Source of the DNA: Fibrobacter succinogenes
GTDB taxonomy: Bacteria > Fibrobacterota > Fibrobacteria > Fibrobacterales > Fibrobacteraceae
NCBI GenBank assembly: GCA_902794535.1
Contig: CADBHQ010000001.1
Coordinates: forward strand, 62,001-126,000
Reading direction: 5' to 3'
DNA: 64,000 nucleotides
In this document: in pieces, positions 51,034-60,878 of the stretch
Layout of the letters: every line of letters starts with the position of its first letter
Position numbering within the stretch: position 1 is the stretch's first letter
Notes under the pieces: generated by a model
What the model saw: only the letters and a program-made list of their open reading frames with translations
Told to the model about the DNA's origin: nothing
Database searches by the model: none
Position numbers and translations under genes: made by a program

Positions 51034-53838
51034 ATGGCGGTAACGTTGGAATCACTCAGAAAGTCTGTAGGCAAGAAAAACACCAATTCCATGGTGTTTG
51101 CATGGCTTGCAGATCTCGAACGCGAGGCGGGGGAGCTGGATAAGGCTCTCCAGAGAGTCGACGGCGGTCTCACGTTGTACCCGAATGATATTTCGGCAAG
51201 ACTTGTCCGCGCGAAGATTCTTACCCAGCTTGAAGCGTATCAGCCTTGTGTCGAGGAATGTGAACGGATTATCGTGATGGATCCGTTCAACCTGGCTGCC
51301 CAGCAGCTTATGGGTAATGCCTACGACAAGCTTGGCATGCAGGCTGAGCGAAACGTGTGTTACCGTCGTTTGCACGATATGGACCCGCTGAACAACTTCT
51401 GGAAAGAAGAGTACGACGTCGTTCTTGAAAGTACGGTTGCTGCTACTGCGGCTGCGGCCGTTGCTGCGGATTCTGAATTTTCTATGTCCGATACCCCTTC
51501 GGAATCGGGCGAACAAGCCTCGTCGCTTGATATGTCTTTTGGCGATGCTGCACCTTCGACTGCGGATGCCGGTGCGAATTCGTTTGAAATGCCTGCTACT
51601 GCGGACTCCATTGATTCTCCGGTTGCCGAAGAAACCTCTGGCGAAGATTCTTCCGACGAAAACATGGCGGACGACCCGTTTGCATCGCTTGCAGCCATGT
51701 TGCCCAACGGTGATTCTGCTGAAGATTCTACGATGGAAGACTTGTCTGCATCGCTTGAATCTGCAATGGATTCTATCAAGACCGATGAATCCGAAGGCCT
51801 TGTCGAAGATTTTGGCGCCGAAGAAAATATTTCTGGCTCTGACGTGTCTTCTGCCCTGTCCGACATGTTCGGTCTGGACGATGACCTGGAACCTGAAGAA
51901 ACGACGACTAGTGCAAGTCCATTTGCTAATCCTGCTTCCAAAGCCGACGTACCTGTAAGCATTGACGACAACGCTGTGTCTAATGCGGCATCTGTGTTTG
52001 AAACGGCTCGTGTCGAAGACGACAAGCCGCAGAGCATTGATGATGCCTTTGGCGATATTTTTGGCGAAGATGAACTGCCCGAAGAAAAGCCTGTAGAAAA
52101 ACATGAAGATGCTGAATCTTCTGTGTTTGCTTCGATGTCGATGGAATCGCTCGCCGAAGCACCGCTTGCACAAGGAACTTCTGAAGCTCTTCCGGCCGAC
52201 GAAGCTACTCTTGAAGAAGTCTCGGCTGATGATGCTTTTGCACATGATGGCGGCTTGTTCGAAAAGTCCAAAGATTTCTCGAAGCCTGCTGAAGCCGACA
52301 AGCCGCAGAGCATTGATGATGCCTTTGGCGATATTTTTGGCGAAGACGAACTGCCCGAAGAAAAGCCGCAGGCTGCAGCTCCGAAGGCTGCTGAATCCCT
52401 TGATTTGCCTGCCGAAGAAGAAGGTGGCTTGTTTGAAAAGTCTGCCTCGGCGGACATGAACTTGAGCAAGCCTGCCGACGAACCGATGACGATTGATAAC
52501 GCCTTCGATTCGATTTTCGGTGAAGACGAACTGCCGGAGGAAAAACCTGCTGTTGAAACACCTGCCGCAGCAGCACCTGCTGCTGAAAATCCGGTAGAAG
52601 AAAAAACTTTAGAAGAAACTCCGGCTGCGGATTCTTTCGAACTCCCGACGCTGGAATCTCCGATTGATAACTTGTTTGCAGACGACAATCTTGCTGATGA
52701 AAAACCTGCAACCGAAGAATCTCTGACGATTGATGACGCTCCGGCTCTCGAATCGCCGATTGATAATTTGTTCGCCGACGATACTCCGGCTACAACAGCG
52801 ACTTTAGAAGAAGAACTTCCGGCGGCAACATCGCTTGAAACTCTTGCAGAAGAAACGCCTGTCGCTGAAGAACTTGTTGCTGAAACACCTGCTGTTGAAA
52901 CTCCTGTTGCTGAACCGGAACAGCCGACAATCACGCAGGACGCCGCATTGAGCGTCGACAGCGCCTTCAGTTCTATTTTCGGCGATGACGATGATCTGCC
53001 GGTGGAAAATTCCGCAGCTGTGAAACCGGCTGCTGAAATTAAGCCTGTCGAAATTCAGCCTGAAGATTCTGCATCGCTTGAAGAACAGGTGAACAAGGCC
53101 GAAGCTGAACTTGAAATGCCCGCCGCAAAGTCTGAAGGCTCTTCGGATCTTGCTCAGGAAATGGGTGGCGCCTTCGCTTCGATGTTCGGCAACACCGACG
53201 ACGATTTGGATTTGCCCGAAGTGAAAGCTCCGGCAGAAACGAAGGAACCGGAACAGGACGACCAGGAATTGACGGGTGCTCCGGTAGAAGAAGGTTTTGA
53301 CAAGCCTGTCGACGAAACTCTCTCCAAGGATATCGACAAGTCCTTCGATAATTTGTTCGGAGAAAATGATGATTTAGACGTGCCCGCTGAAAAGTCTGCT
53401 CAGACTGCATCGGAGGCTCCGGCTAAATCTGCTCCTGAACTTCCGACTGTAGAAACGGCTCAGGATTTGGATTCTCTGGAATCCGAAGTTTCCGGCGCAT
53501 TCAAGGGCTTGTTCGATATGGACGACGATTCCTTGACCGAAGAAACCAAGCCCGCGAATAAGGGGGTTGATTTCTTGATGTCCGGCGATTCCGATGATGA
53601 GATTTCTGCTGGCTTGATTAACGATCCCGACGCACCGCTTGATCGTGGTGCACAAGATTTGGATGAAAGCTTGAATACACGTACGCTTGCTGAAATTTAT
53701 TTTGATCAAGGTTTGTATGGCAAGGCTCTTGAAATCTACAAGGACTTGGCTCAGAAAGAACCTGAAAATGAAGATATTGCTGTGAGACTTTCCGAAGTGG
53801 AAAAACTCTACAACGAAAAGTTTGGAGGTAACGCTTAA
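51034..53838 (+). CDS. Large acidic TPR protein with repeated AFxxIFG-type motifs
   Basis: ATG 51034 follows AGAGGTG. The 934-aa protein has TPR-like helices at both ends (about 15-125 and the last ~55 residues, LAEIYFDQGLYGKALEIYKDLAQKEP). Between them is a long acidic, Ala/Ser/Glu-rich low-complexity region with about ten short motifs such as DDAFGDIFGEDELPEEKP, DNAFDSIFGEDELPEEKP and SPIDNLFADD. Two exact copies are also near-identical in DNA (52021-52092, 52297-52368). The region is probably disordered, with the motifs acting as docking sites. The last base overlaps pilT. Confidence 0.8.
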   Translation: MAVTLESLRKSVGKKNTNSMVFAWLADLEREAGELDKALQRVDGGLTLYPNDISARLVRAKILTQLEAYQPCVEECERIIVMDPFNLAAQQLMGNAYDKLGMQAERNVCYRRLHDMDPLNNFWKEEYDVVLESTVAATAAAAVAADSEFSMSDTPSESGEQASSLDMSFGDAAPSTADAGANSFEMPATADSIDSPVAEETSGEDSSDENMADDPFASLAAMLPNGDSAEDSTMEDLSASLESAMDSIKTDESEGLVEDFGAEENISGSDVSSALSDMFGLDDDLEPEETTTSASPFANPASKADVPVSIDDNAVSNAASVFETARVEDDKPQSIDDAFGDIFGEDELPEEKPVEKHEDAESSVFASMSMESLAEAPLAQGTSEALPADEATLEEVSADDAFAHDGGLFEKSKDFSKPAEADKPQSIDDAFGDIFGEDELPEEKPQAAAPKAAESLDLPAEEEGGLFEKSASADMNLSKPADEPMTIDNAFDSIFGEDELPEEKPAVETPAAAAPAAENPVEEKTLEETPAADSFELPTLESPIDNLFADDNLADEKPATEESLTIDDAPALESPIDNLFADDTPATTATLEEELPAATSLETLAEETPVAEELVAETPAVETPVAEPEQPTITQDAALSVDSAFSSIFGDDDDLPVENSAAVKPAAEIKPVEIQPEDSASLEEQVNKAEAELEMPAAKSEGSSDLAQEMGGAFASMFGNTDDDLDLPEVKAPAETKEPEQDDQELTGAPVEEGFDKPVDETLSKDIDKSFDNLFGENDDLDVPAEKSAQTASEAPAKSAPELPTVETAQDLDSLESEVSGAFKGLFDMDDDSLTEETKPANKGVDFLMSGDSDDEISAGLINDPDAPLDRGAQDLDESLNTRTLAEIYFDQGLYGKALEIYKDLAQKEPENEDIAVRLSEVEKLYNEKFGGNA

Positions 53839-54950
53839 TGGCTGAACAGCAACCGCAACTTCGTATTGAAAAACTTTTGCGCGAAATGGTGAATCGCGGC
53901 GCATCTGACTTGCACTTGCGCGTTGGCGTTCCGCCTGTTTATCGTATTAACGGTGCCTTGCAGCGTCCCTTTGATGTGAAGGTCGATGCGATGCTGATGG
54001 ATTCCTTCTTGGATGATATCATGAACCGCGACCAGAAACAGCGCTTTGAAGCGAACAAGGAATGCGACTTTGCCGTGGGCGCCCGCGACATGGGTCGTTT
54101 CCGTGTGAACGTTTTCCGCCAGCGTGGTTCTATCGCTGTCGTGATTCGTCACATTAAGGCAAAAATTCCGGCATTCTCTGAACTTCATTTGCCTGAAATC
54201 ATTCCCGAAATGGCTTTGACCAAGCGCGGCTTGATGCTCGTTACGGGTACGACCGGTTCGGGTAAGTCGACGACGCTTGCCGCCATGCTTGATTATATTA
54301 ACCAGAAAGAAGCGGTCAACATCATTACGGTCGAAGACCCGATCGAATACCTTTACAAAGATGACAAGGCGATTATTTCGCAGCGTGAAATTGGCGTGGA
54401 TACCAATTCTTACGCAAACGCCCTGCGTGCCGCTCTCCGTCAGGACCCGGACGTGCTTCTGGTGGGCGAAATTCGTGACCTTGAAACCATGCAGATTGCC
54501 TTGACCGCAGCTGATACGGGTCACATGGTGTTTGCGACGATTCATACCACGAACGCGACAGAAACGGTTCACCGTGTGCTTTCGATGTATCCGCCGCACC
54601 AGCACGATGAAATCCGCTTGCTGCTTTCTGAAGTGCTTGCGGGCATTATTTCGCTTCGCTTGTTGCCGACCAAGGATGGCAATGGCCGTGTGCCTGCTGC
54701 CGAAATCCTCGTGAATACGGCTGCTATCAAGGAATACATCAAGGATAAAGATAAGAACGACTTGATCGAGCAGGCCATTGCCGAAGGTCATTTGCAATAT
54801 CACAGCCAGACGTTCGACCAGGCTCTTCTCAAGCTTTACGAAGAAGAAAAGATTTCTTTGGAAACAGCTATGAATGCTGCCACGAATCCCGATGACTTCG
54901 ATCTTAAGATTCGCGGTATTTCGGGTACGTCTGAACGTACTTGGATGTAA
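53838..54950 (+). CDS. pilT: Type IV pilus retraction ATPase
   Basis: The 370-aa ATPase matches PilT/PilU: ASDLHLRVG near the start, Walker A GTTGSGKST (137-145), the Asp box ITVEDPIEYL, Walker B LLVGEIRDLETMQIAL and the His box GHMVFATIHTTNA. It powers pilus retraction. The start overlaps the stop of the TPR gene, so the two proteins are probably made together. A strong terminator follows. No pilin or other pilus genes are near. Confidence 0.94.
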   Translation: MAEQQPQLRIEKLLREMVNRGASDLHLRVGVPPVYRINGALQRPFDVKVDAMLMDSFLDDIMNRDQKQRFEANKECDFAVGARDMGRFRVNVFRQRGSIAVVIRHIKAKIPAFSELHLPEIIPEMALTKRGLMLVTGTTGSGKSTTLAAMLDYINQKEAVNIITVEDPIEYLYKDDKAIISQREIGVDTNSYANALRAALRQDPDVLLVGEIRDLETMQIALTAADTGHMVFATIHTTNATETVHRVLSMYPPHQHDEIRLLLSEVLAGIISLRLLPTKDGNGRVPAAEILVNTAAIKEYIKDKDKNDLIEQAIAEGHLQYHSQTFDQALLKLYEEEKISLETAMNAATNPDDFDLKIRGISGTSERTWM

Positions 54951-54970
54951 CGTTCCAACAGAGCATGTAG

Positions 54971-55000
54971 AAAAGTCCTCCGCATTCGCGGAGGACTTTT
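54971..55000. terminator. Bidirectional terminator between pilT and the carbohydrate-binding lipoprotein
   Basis: A perfect 13-bp stem, AAAAGTCCTCCGC (54971-54983) and GCGGAGGACTTTT (54988-55000), with an ATTC loop. A- and T-runs at its ends let it serve both converging genes. Confidence 0.92.
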
Positions 55001-55019
55001 TGGTGGATTAGGAGGAATT

Positions 55020-57233
55020 CTATTCGTTGTAGTAGACGGAGCTTCCTGAAGGGAAGGTGACGCTTTTCTGGTAGCTGGAGGTATTGCTTACTTGTGCGGG
55101 CTGACCCGTAGTAGCGACCATGTATCTACCCGATATGGTGGGCTTGAATGCGATGTTAGAGGTTCCGTAGTAGTTGCCGGTTGTAAAGCTCACGTTATAG
55201 TTCGTGCCCTTTTCCGAGGAACCGCTACTGAATCCGAGAACCGTTTTGCTGGTGAGGCTTGCTGAACCGTCGGCATCGAAGGAGCCGCCCATGCCGCCGC
55301 TAATCTGGCATTCTACGATGACAACGCCACCAGAAATGGTGAGTTCGCCGTTGCTGTCAATGCCGTCGGTGTCACCGGAGCCAGTCTTTGCGTGGTGTAC
55401 GCCGCCCGTAATGGTCAAGAATCCGCTGCTGTTTCCCATTTTGCCACCCATGCCGCCTCCGGGGCCGAATCCCCAGTTTGACTGGCCGCTTTGATTGGTG
55501 TTGCCGGATCCGTCATTGCCGCCGGCTGCATTCCAGGCGTCATCGGTTCCGTAGACATCGGTAATGCCGCCGTTTGCCTTGATGTACCAGGCTTCGAGAC
55601 CTTCGTAGGAATTGGTCACGTAGATGGTGCCATCGTTAATCATGAGGGTTGAGTCGGCGTGTACGCCGTCATTCTTGGGAGCAGCAATGGTCGTGTAGCC
55701 TCCGTTAAAGTAGACGTTCTGGTTGGAATGAACGCCGTCGTCACCAGAGGAAATATCGATCTTTCCTGCGTTGATGTAAACTCTGTTGTCAGAGACGATG
55801 CCTTTGCCGGTCGATGTTACTTTGATGGTCGGCTCGGAAACCGAGTCTTGGACGATGATATAGTTGTAAGCCTGGATGCCGTCATCGCCTGCCTTGGTAA
55901 TGGTGATGTTGCCGCCCTTGATATTGACAATGCCTTTGTTGTCTACTACAGAGCCCTCATCTTCACCTTCGTCGCTCTTGATGCCGTCGCCGTTGGTCGC
56001 TGCGATGGTAATGGTTCCGTTTTCGATATCCACGATGCCCTTGCCCTTCAAACCGTTATTTGCGGCGGTCACGTTGATTGTCGTGGTACCGCGGAAGCGC
56101 AAGTCGTTGCTAGTGTGAATGCCGTTGTTGTAGTTGCCCTTCACGATCAAGGAGCCTTCGCCCTTAATGGTCAAGTCATCCTTGGCGTAAATGCAGGCGC
56201 CGGTGGTATCCACCTTCGTTTCGTTGTTGGAATTGATGTAAGTATAAGACTTCGTACGAGTGCTTCCGTCGCTAAGCGTGTTGGTGGTTCCGCTTTTGGC
56301 GACCACGAAGGTCTTGCTGGACATCTGAGCGTAAATGGGAGCGTCTGCGGTATTGGTGAGCGTGAGCCCGCGCAGGTTCAGGTAAACGCCCGAATCGCTC
56401 TTGGGAGAATACACGCGGATTTGTGCGTCGGCACCGCTATAGGAACCGCTAAAGTCATAGTCGCCGGCACAGGTGATAACCACTTCGCCACCGGTAACCG
56501 TGACGCAGTTGTTGTTGTTTTCAACCGTGGCGCCGCTGGCTGCGTAAGTGATGGTGGGGTGGCTACCGTTCGAAGGCGTAACAACTGTGGCGCTGCTGAT
56601 TGCCGGCGTATCGTTCGAACTGCTCGATACAGGGCTCTGCGATTCAGAAGAGGTCGGTTCTGCTGCAGACGAATTGCCCGGCTGAGGCTGAGAAGCACTG
56701 CTTTCCGGAACGGTCACCGTGAGAGAAGTCTTGTTGCAATCTGCATCAAAGTAATAGAGGCTTCCGTCGGCGTTTTTGTAGTAAGAAATGCCGTTTACGG
56801 TATAGAGAGCTTTTTCTGCGGTGCAAGATTCGGTTTCGTTTGCAGATCCGGAATCCGTTGAATCTTCTGCGGGTTTGTCGGCGGATGCCGTCGAGTCGCT
56901 AGGCGTCGTTGTGCCTACGTCTGTGCTGGTTTCGACCGGTTTCTCGGAGTTGTTTTCAGTGGAGCCCAGCGTGGCTTCGGGAAACCCGTAGCTTCCGTCG
57001 GCATTAATCCAGAAGGCAAGTGTACCTTCGGTATCGAGGCAAAGTGTTTCTCCGCTTGCGCCTTGCATGGCGGCGTAGCCGTCATAGACGCACACGTTTG
57101 TAGTGTTTCCCGAAAGGTCTTCGGAAATAGTTCCTGCATCATCTTTCGGTGTAGTTGAGCTATCGCTTGAACAGGCTGCAATAAGCCCGAGCGATAACAG
57201 TGATGTAAATCCCAAACATTTCCAATTAAGCAT
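55020..57233 (-). CDS. Beta-helix carbohydrate-binding-domain lipoprotein (DUF4353-like)
   Basis: The 737-aa product has a lipoprotein signal (LLSLGLIAACSSDSS), a long Ser/Thr-rich linker, then from about residue 215 repeats of the type GIVNIKGGNITITKAGDDGIQAYNYI, IKSDEGEDEG and GDDGVHSNQNVYFNGG. These are rungs of a parallel beta-helix as in the DUF4353 'carbohydrate-binding domain' family. It is probably exposed at the cell surface and may bind cellulose or other glycans; no catalytic residues can be assigned. It faces the second Wzi-like gene from which a ~235-nt gap separates it. Confidence 0.82.
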   Translation of the reverse strand: MLNWKCLGFTSLLSLGLIAACSSDSSTTPKDDAGTISEDLSGNTTNVCVYDGYAAMQGASGETLCLDTEGTLAFWINADGSYGFPEATLGSTENNSEKPVETSTDVGTTTPSDSTASADKPAEDSTDSGSANETESCTAEKALYTVNGISYYKNADGSLYYFDADCNKTSLTVTVPESSASQPQPGNSSAAEPTSSESQSPVSSSSNDTPAISSATVVTPSNGSHPTITYAASGATVENNNNCVTVTGGEVVITCAGDYDFSGSYSGADAQIRVYSPKSDSGVYLNLRGLTLTNTADAPIYAQMSSKTFVVAKSGTTNTLSDGSTRTKSYTYINSNNETKVDTTGACIYAKDDLTIKGEGSLIVKGNYNNGIHTSNDLRFRGTTTINVTAANNGLKGKGIVDIENGTITIAATNGDGIKSDEGEDEGSVVDNKGIVNIKGGNITITKAGDDGIQAYNYIIVQDSVSEPTIKVTSTGKGIVSDNRVYINAGKIDISSGDDGVHSNQNVYFNGGYTTIAAPKNDGVHADSTLMINDGTIYVTNSYEGLEAWYIKANGGITDVYGTDDAWNAAGGNDGSGNTNQSGQSNWGFGPGGGMGGKMGNSSGFLTITGGVHHAKTGSGDTDGIDSNGELTISGGVVIVECQISGGMGGSFDADGSASLTSKTVLGFSSGSSEKGTNYNVSFTTGNYYGTSNIAFKPTISGRYMVATTGQPAQVSNTSSYQKSVTFPSGSSVYYNE

Positions 57234-57468
57234 TTTCTTACCTTTTTTATGGGGGGTGATTTGCTTAAATCAAAAGATACTATGCTTAATATGGGGATAT
57301 TTGTGACAAAAGGGTTATTTTGAAAAAACATAAAACGTAAAATGGAACGATTCGCCCCGTTCGGAACAAAAGGCTCCAAAATGTGTAAGCGGAATTGTAA
57401 TCAGGGAATAAAAAGCTATCTTTTTGAAATAAATTACGCCATATTGATTCTTGAAAAATCGAGACGTT

Positions 57469-59019
57469 ATGAAAAGACTTTCTAAGCCGTTTGCCTTCTT
57501 GTTGGCAACTATGCTTTCTGTACCGGCATTTGCAGCATCGCCTGTAGTCGGTCCCGAAAATGTTCGCAACTTGCGCTTGCTGGAAAATTCTCCGATGCTG
57601 TTTGAATTGCATCGCGTGACAACTGGTGAAGGCCCTCAGTTCTTTGCATACCCGCGTCGCGATACGACATTCCGCAAGAATTTTGTGGATACCGAAAAGA
57701 ATGCTTTGCTTTATTACGATAACGCAAATGGAGCCTCTGTTTCTGGACATGGCTCTTTTGAAAATAAGGCTCCCCGCATTGCTTTGGCGATGTCGCTTGT
57801 GGGCGGTTTGGATTACCGCGGTGGCGAAGCTCTGAATGATACCATTTGGCCGGGAATTGATGGTGGCATCTATTTGCGCGGTTATGCGGATTCCATAGAC
57901 TTTGTGCTTGATGCCCGTATTTACGATGAGGCGCATTTTGCAACGGAAAGAGAGAAGGATAATCGTCCTAGGTCTTTTGACGGGGAGTTCCTGGAAAACC
58001 AGAAATCGGAAAATAATTCGGGACTTGAATACACGAGCTACGCTCGCTACCGCGCTCACATTGCGCTGAACTACGATTGGCTGCGTTTGGACTTTGGTCG
58101 CGACGTGATGCACTGGGGCCCGGGTTACTACAACAACTTGAGCTTGAACCAGTTTGCTCTCCCGTACAACATGCTTTCGCTCGATATGCAGTTCGGACCG
58201 TTGCGCGTGCTTTCGTTCTACGGTGATTTGCGCATTTACCCGGGCATGGGCATGAACAACAAAGATGAAACCCGCAATATTTTCGGACACCGCTACGAAC
58301 TTGCTGTGGGTAACGCTACCTTCGGTATCAGCGAACTCCAGATTCAGTATGATAACTTGAAACCTTGGTTGTTTGTGCCGGTGGTTCCTTTGTTCATGGA
58401 AAAGGGCAACTATTCCGAAGACAGCAACAACGGTTCGCTCGCATTTGATTTTAACTATCGTTTGTTCCGCTCGCTCCGCGTTTACAGTGAATTCTTCTTG
58501 GACGATATGGAAAGCCCGGTGAGCCTCGTCAAGAATGACAACATCGAAGCCAAGTGGGCTTGGATGGCCGGTATGCATGGCGCACACGATTTCAATATCA
58601 AGTCGCATTTGGTGGAATCGGGCTTTATCGCAGAATACGCCCGCATTGAACCTTACGTGTATTCTCATTTCCATGCGAATACGGCGCAGTTGGCTCATTT
58701 GGGCCGCCCGCTCGGTAGTCAGGCTGGTCCGAACAGCCAGACGATTGACTTTACTCTTTATGGTCGCTTGGATCATCGCATTTTTGCTTCGCTTCGTAAC
58801 ACTTGGTTCTGGAAGGGAACGGATTACGGCAGCGCAGTGAATGATACGACTCCGCGTCGCGACCACATGAAAATTCACAAGCGTTTCTTGAAGGGCGCGG
58901 ATATGGAATATTCGCTTACGCCTTCGGTTAGCTACGAAGGACAGTATACGTTCTTCTTGGGCGAAATCACGCTGTTCAACGACAAGAAAGTTTATTTAAG
59001 AACTGGCTTCAAGTGGTAG
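57469..59019 (+). CDS. Wzi-like outer-membrane beta-barrel protein (paralogue of 18561-20042)
   Basis: ATG 57469 begins the signal peptide (MKRLSKPFAFLLATMLSVPAFAAS); the frame from TTG 57451 is longer but unlikely. The 516-aa body shares with the other copy the NLR.L...PML..HR segment, GLDYRGGEALNDTIWPG, LRGYADSIDF and HWGPGYYNNLSLNQFALPYNML. That conserved core is typical of Wzi-family capsule-assembly barrels. It lies away from the polysaccharide cluster and is followed by an unrelated U32 gene 3 nt later. Confidence 0.7.
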   Translation: MKRLSKPFAFLLATMLSVPAFAASPVVGPENVRNLRLLENSPMLFELHRVTTGEGPQFFAYPRRDTTFRKNFVDTEKNALLYYDNANGASVSGHGSFENKAPRIALAMSLVGGLDYRGGEALNDTIWPGIDGGIYLRGYADSIDFVLDARIYDEAHFATEREKDNRPRSFDGEFLENQKSENNSGLEYTSYARYRAHIALNYDWLRLDFGRDVMHWGPGYYNNLSLNQFALPYNMLSLDMQFGPLRVLSFYGDLRIYPGMGMNNKDETRNIFGHRYELAVGNATFGISELQIQYDNLKPWLFVPVVPLFMEKGNYSEDSNNGSLAFDFNYRLFRSLRVYSEFFLDDMESPVSLVKNDNIEAKWAWMAGMHGAHDFNIKSHLVESGFIAEYARIEPYVYSHFHANTAQLAHLGRPLGSQAGPNSQTIDFTLYGRLDHRIFASLRNTWFWKGTDYGSAVNDTTPRRDHMKIHKRFLKGADMEYSLTPSVSYEGQYTFFLGEITLFNDKKVYLRTGFKW

Positions 59020-59022
59020 TTT

Positions 59023-60336
59023 ATGCAAAAGCCTGAATTGTTAGCTCCTGCTGGTGACTTGATTCGTATGAAGTACGCGTTTGCGTACGGTGCCGATGCT
59101 GTGTATGCGGGCCAACCTGCGTTTTCGCTCCGTGCCCGCGAAAACGGGTTCAAAAATTTAGATGACCTTGCCGCAGGCATTGAATATGCGCACCGCTTGG
59201 GCAAAAAGTTTTACCTCACGAGTAACGTGATTCCGCGCAATGTGAAAGTCGAAGCATTCCAGAACGCTTTGCTTTCGGCAATCGATTTGAAACCGGATGC
59301 CTTGATTGTAGCTGATCCTGGCTTTGTAGGCTGGATTCGCGAAGTGCACCCGGAAGTCGAAATTCATTTGTCTGTGCAAGCGAATACGACAAACTATTTG
59401 GCCGCCAAGTTCTGGCACGATTTAGGCGTGCGCCGCGTCATCTTGAGTCGCGAACTTCGCTTGTCCGAAGTTGTCGAAATCAAGAATCGCGTGCCCGGCT
59501 TGGAGCTGGAAGTCTTTGTGCATGGCGCCGTCTGTATGTCAATGTCTGGGCGTTGTATGTTGAGTAACTGGGTGACTCGCCGCGACGCAAACCAGGGCGC
59601 GTGTGACAATAGCTGCCGCATGCCTTACCGCTTGTACGCGAATCCGGAACCGCAGTGTGAAAATTACCACGAACAGGAAGGTTCGTTTAGCTTGCAACGC
59701 ACGGACCGCCCGGAGCTCGACCCGATTGCCTTGGACGAAGACACTTGGGGCACGTACTTCATGAGCAGCCGCGATATTTGCGCTATCGACGTGATTCCGG
59801 AACTCATGGCGGCTGGACTCGATTCGTTCAAGATCGAAGGCCGTACCAAGTCGGTGTATTACTTGAGCCAAGTGGTGCGTGCTTACCGTATGGCAATTGA
59901 TTCTTGCGCCGCTCAAATGGAACAAGGTGTTGCGACGGAATCGGTCAAGGTGTCCGATGAAAGCCGTCGAGCGATTTCGTTTGTGGACGGTCGCGGATTC
60001 ATGCCCGGATTCTTGCGCGGTCCTTTGCCGCAGAATTACGAATCCACGCATGAAGAAGCCCCTGGTGGCTGTGTGGCGGCCCAGGTCATTGCCTACGATG
60101 CGAGCGCAAATGCTTGCCGCGTGAATGTCAAGAATCCGTTTTCAATCGATGATTCTCTGGAACTGATGACCCCTTCGGGAATGACTTCTTGCAGCGTTTC
60201 AGCGATGAAGGATTTCAAGGGGGGAGACGTCGATCGATTGCATCCGGGAACCGAAGGCTGGGTTTTCTTTTCAGAAGATGTAAAAGGCCTGGCAGAAAAC
60301 GCTACTTTTTGCTTTTTTGTGCGAAAAAATCCGTAA
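59023..60336 (+). CDS. Peptidase U32-family protein (TrhP/YegQ-like)
   Basis: The 437-aa protein starts ELLAPAGDLIRMKYAFAYGADAVYAG, as U32 proteins do, and has the U32 signature EVFVHGAVCMSMSGRCMLSNWV with RDANQGACDNSCRMPY, which supplies the four iron-sulphur cysteines. YegQ-type members (TrhP) hydroxylate tRNA uridine 34 using a prephenate-derived group; RlhA acts on 23S rRNA. Size and motif favour the YegQ group, not a true peptidase. It is 3 nt after the Wzi-like gene, perhaps in one transcript. Confidence 0.9.
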   Translation: MQKPELLAPAGDLIRMKYAFAYGADAVYAGQPAFSLRARENGFKNLDDLAAGIEYAHRLGKKFYLTSNVIPRNVKVEAFQNALLSAIDLKPDALIVADPGFVGWIREVHPEVEIHLSVQANTTNYLAAKFWHDLGVRRVILSRELRLSEVVEIKNRVPGLELEVFVHGAVCMSMSGRCMLSNWVTRRDANQGACDNSCRMPYRLYANPEPQCENYHEQEGSFSLQRTDRPELDPIALDEDTWGTYFMSSRDICAIDVIPELMAAGLDSFKIEGRTKSVYYLSQVVRAYRMAIDSCAAQMEQGVATESVKVSDESRRAISFVDGRGFMPGFLRGPLPQNYESTHEEAPGGCVAAQVIAYDASANACRVNVKNPFSIDDSLELMTPSGMTSCSVSAMKDFKGGDVDRLHPGTEGWVFFSEDVKGLAENATFCFFVRKNP

Positions 60337-60365
60337 AAAAGGGAACTTTTTTTTAGATTTGTAAT

Positions 60366-60800
60366 ATGGCAGTAGACGAAGCTACTAAAAAGCAAGACGA
60401 GCTGGAACTTTATCAGATTGACGATAAAGCCATTATGCCCTTCTTCGAATGCCACCTGGAAGAACTGAAACAGTTCATTCAGGAACGCAGGGGGCAGAAT
60501 CTCTCGCTTTTGGAATTGCTCAAGCAGTTCATTCGCACCTACAAGCTTCCCTTTAATATGCAGCGCTATATGTCCGTACAGACGACATACATTAAGCAAG
60601 TGCTGCAAGAACGCATGCAGGACCGTCAGGTAGCGGTGAGCCGCTGGATTCAGGAACATGCCGGCAGGCATCGTAACCGTATGATCCAGCTGCAATGCCT
60701 TTATCTGGACCGCATTAAGGATAAATTGCTGCCCGAAGTCGAAAAAATGCTGGAACAGCGAATCGAAAATCTCCAGTCGAAACTGGATGAAAATAAATAG
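60366..60800 (+). CDS. Helical 144-aa protein of unknown function
   Basis: The protein is hydrophilic and almost entirely helical, with heptad-like stretches (FECHLEELKQFIQERRG, LLPEVEKMLEQRIENLQSKL). No signal peptide or motif is visible and I do not recognise the family. A TAGATTTG box (60354-60361) ends 4 nt before the ATG, without a ribosome site, so it is another candidate leaderless gene. A strong terminator follows. Confidence 0.7.
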   Translation: MAVDEATKKQDELELYQIDDKAIMPFFECHLEELKQFIQERRGQNLSLLELLKQFIRTYKLPFNMQRYMSVQTTYIKQVLQERMQDRQVAVSRWIQEHAGRHRNRMIQLQCLYLDRIKDKLLPEVEKMLEQRIENLQSKLDENK

Positions 60801-60837
60801 GTCGCTAAATCCTTGACAATCAATACCTTCTACGAAA

Positions 60838-60878
60838 AATCGCCGTTTTTTGACTAAAAATGGCGATTATTTTTTTTT
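60838..60878 (+). terminator. Rho-independent terminator
   Basis: AATCGCC-GTTTTT (60838-60850) pairs with AAAAAT-GGCGATT (60856-60868) around a short loop, followed by ATTTTTTTTT. It closes the U32/helical-protein transcript. Confidence 0.85.

Noticed and set aside
57286..58878. 530-codon minus-strand frame opposite the second Wzi-like gene
   Set aside because: No domain, start or ribosome site; antisense shadow of the barrel gene.
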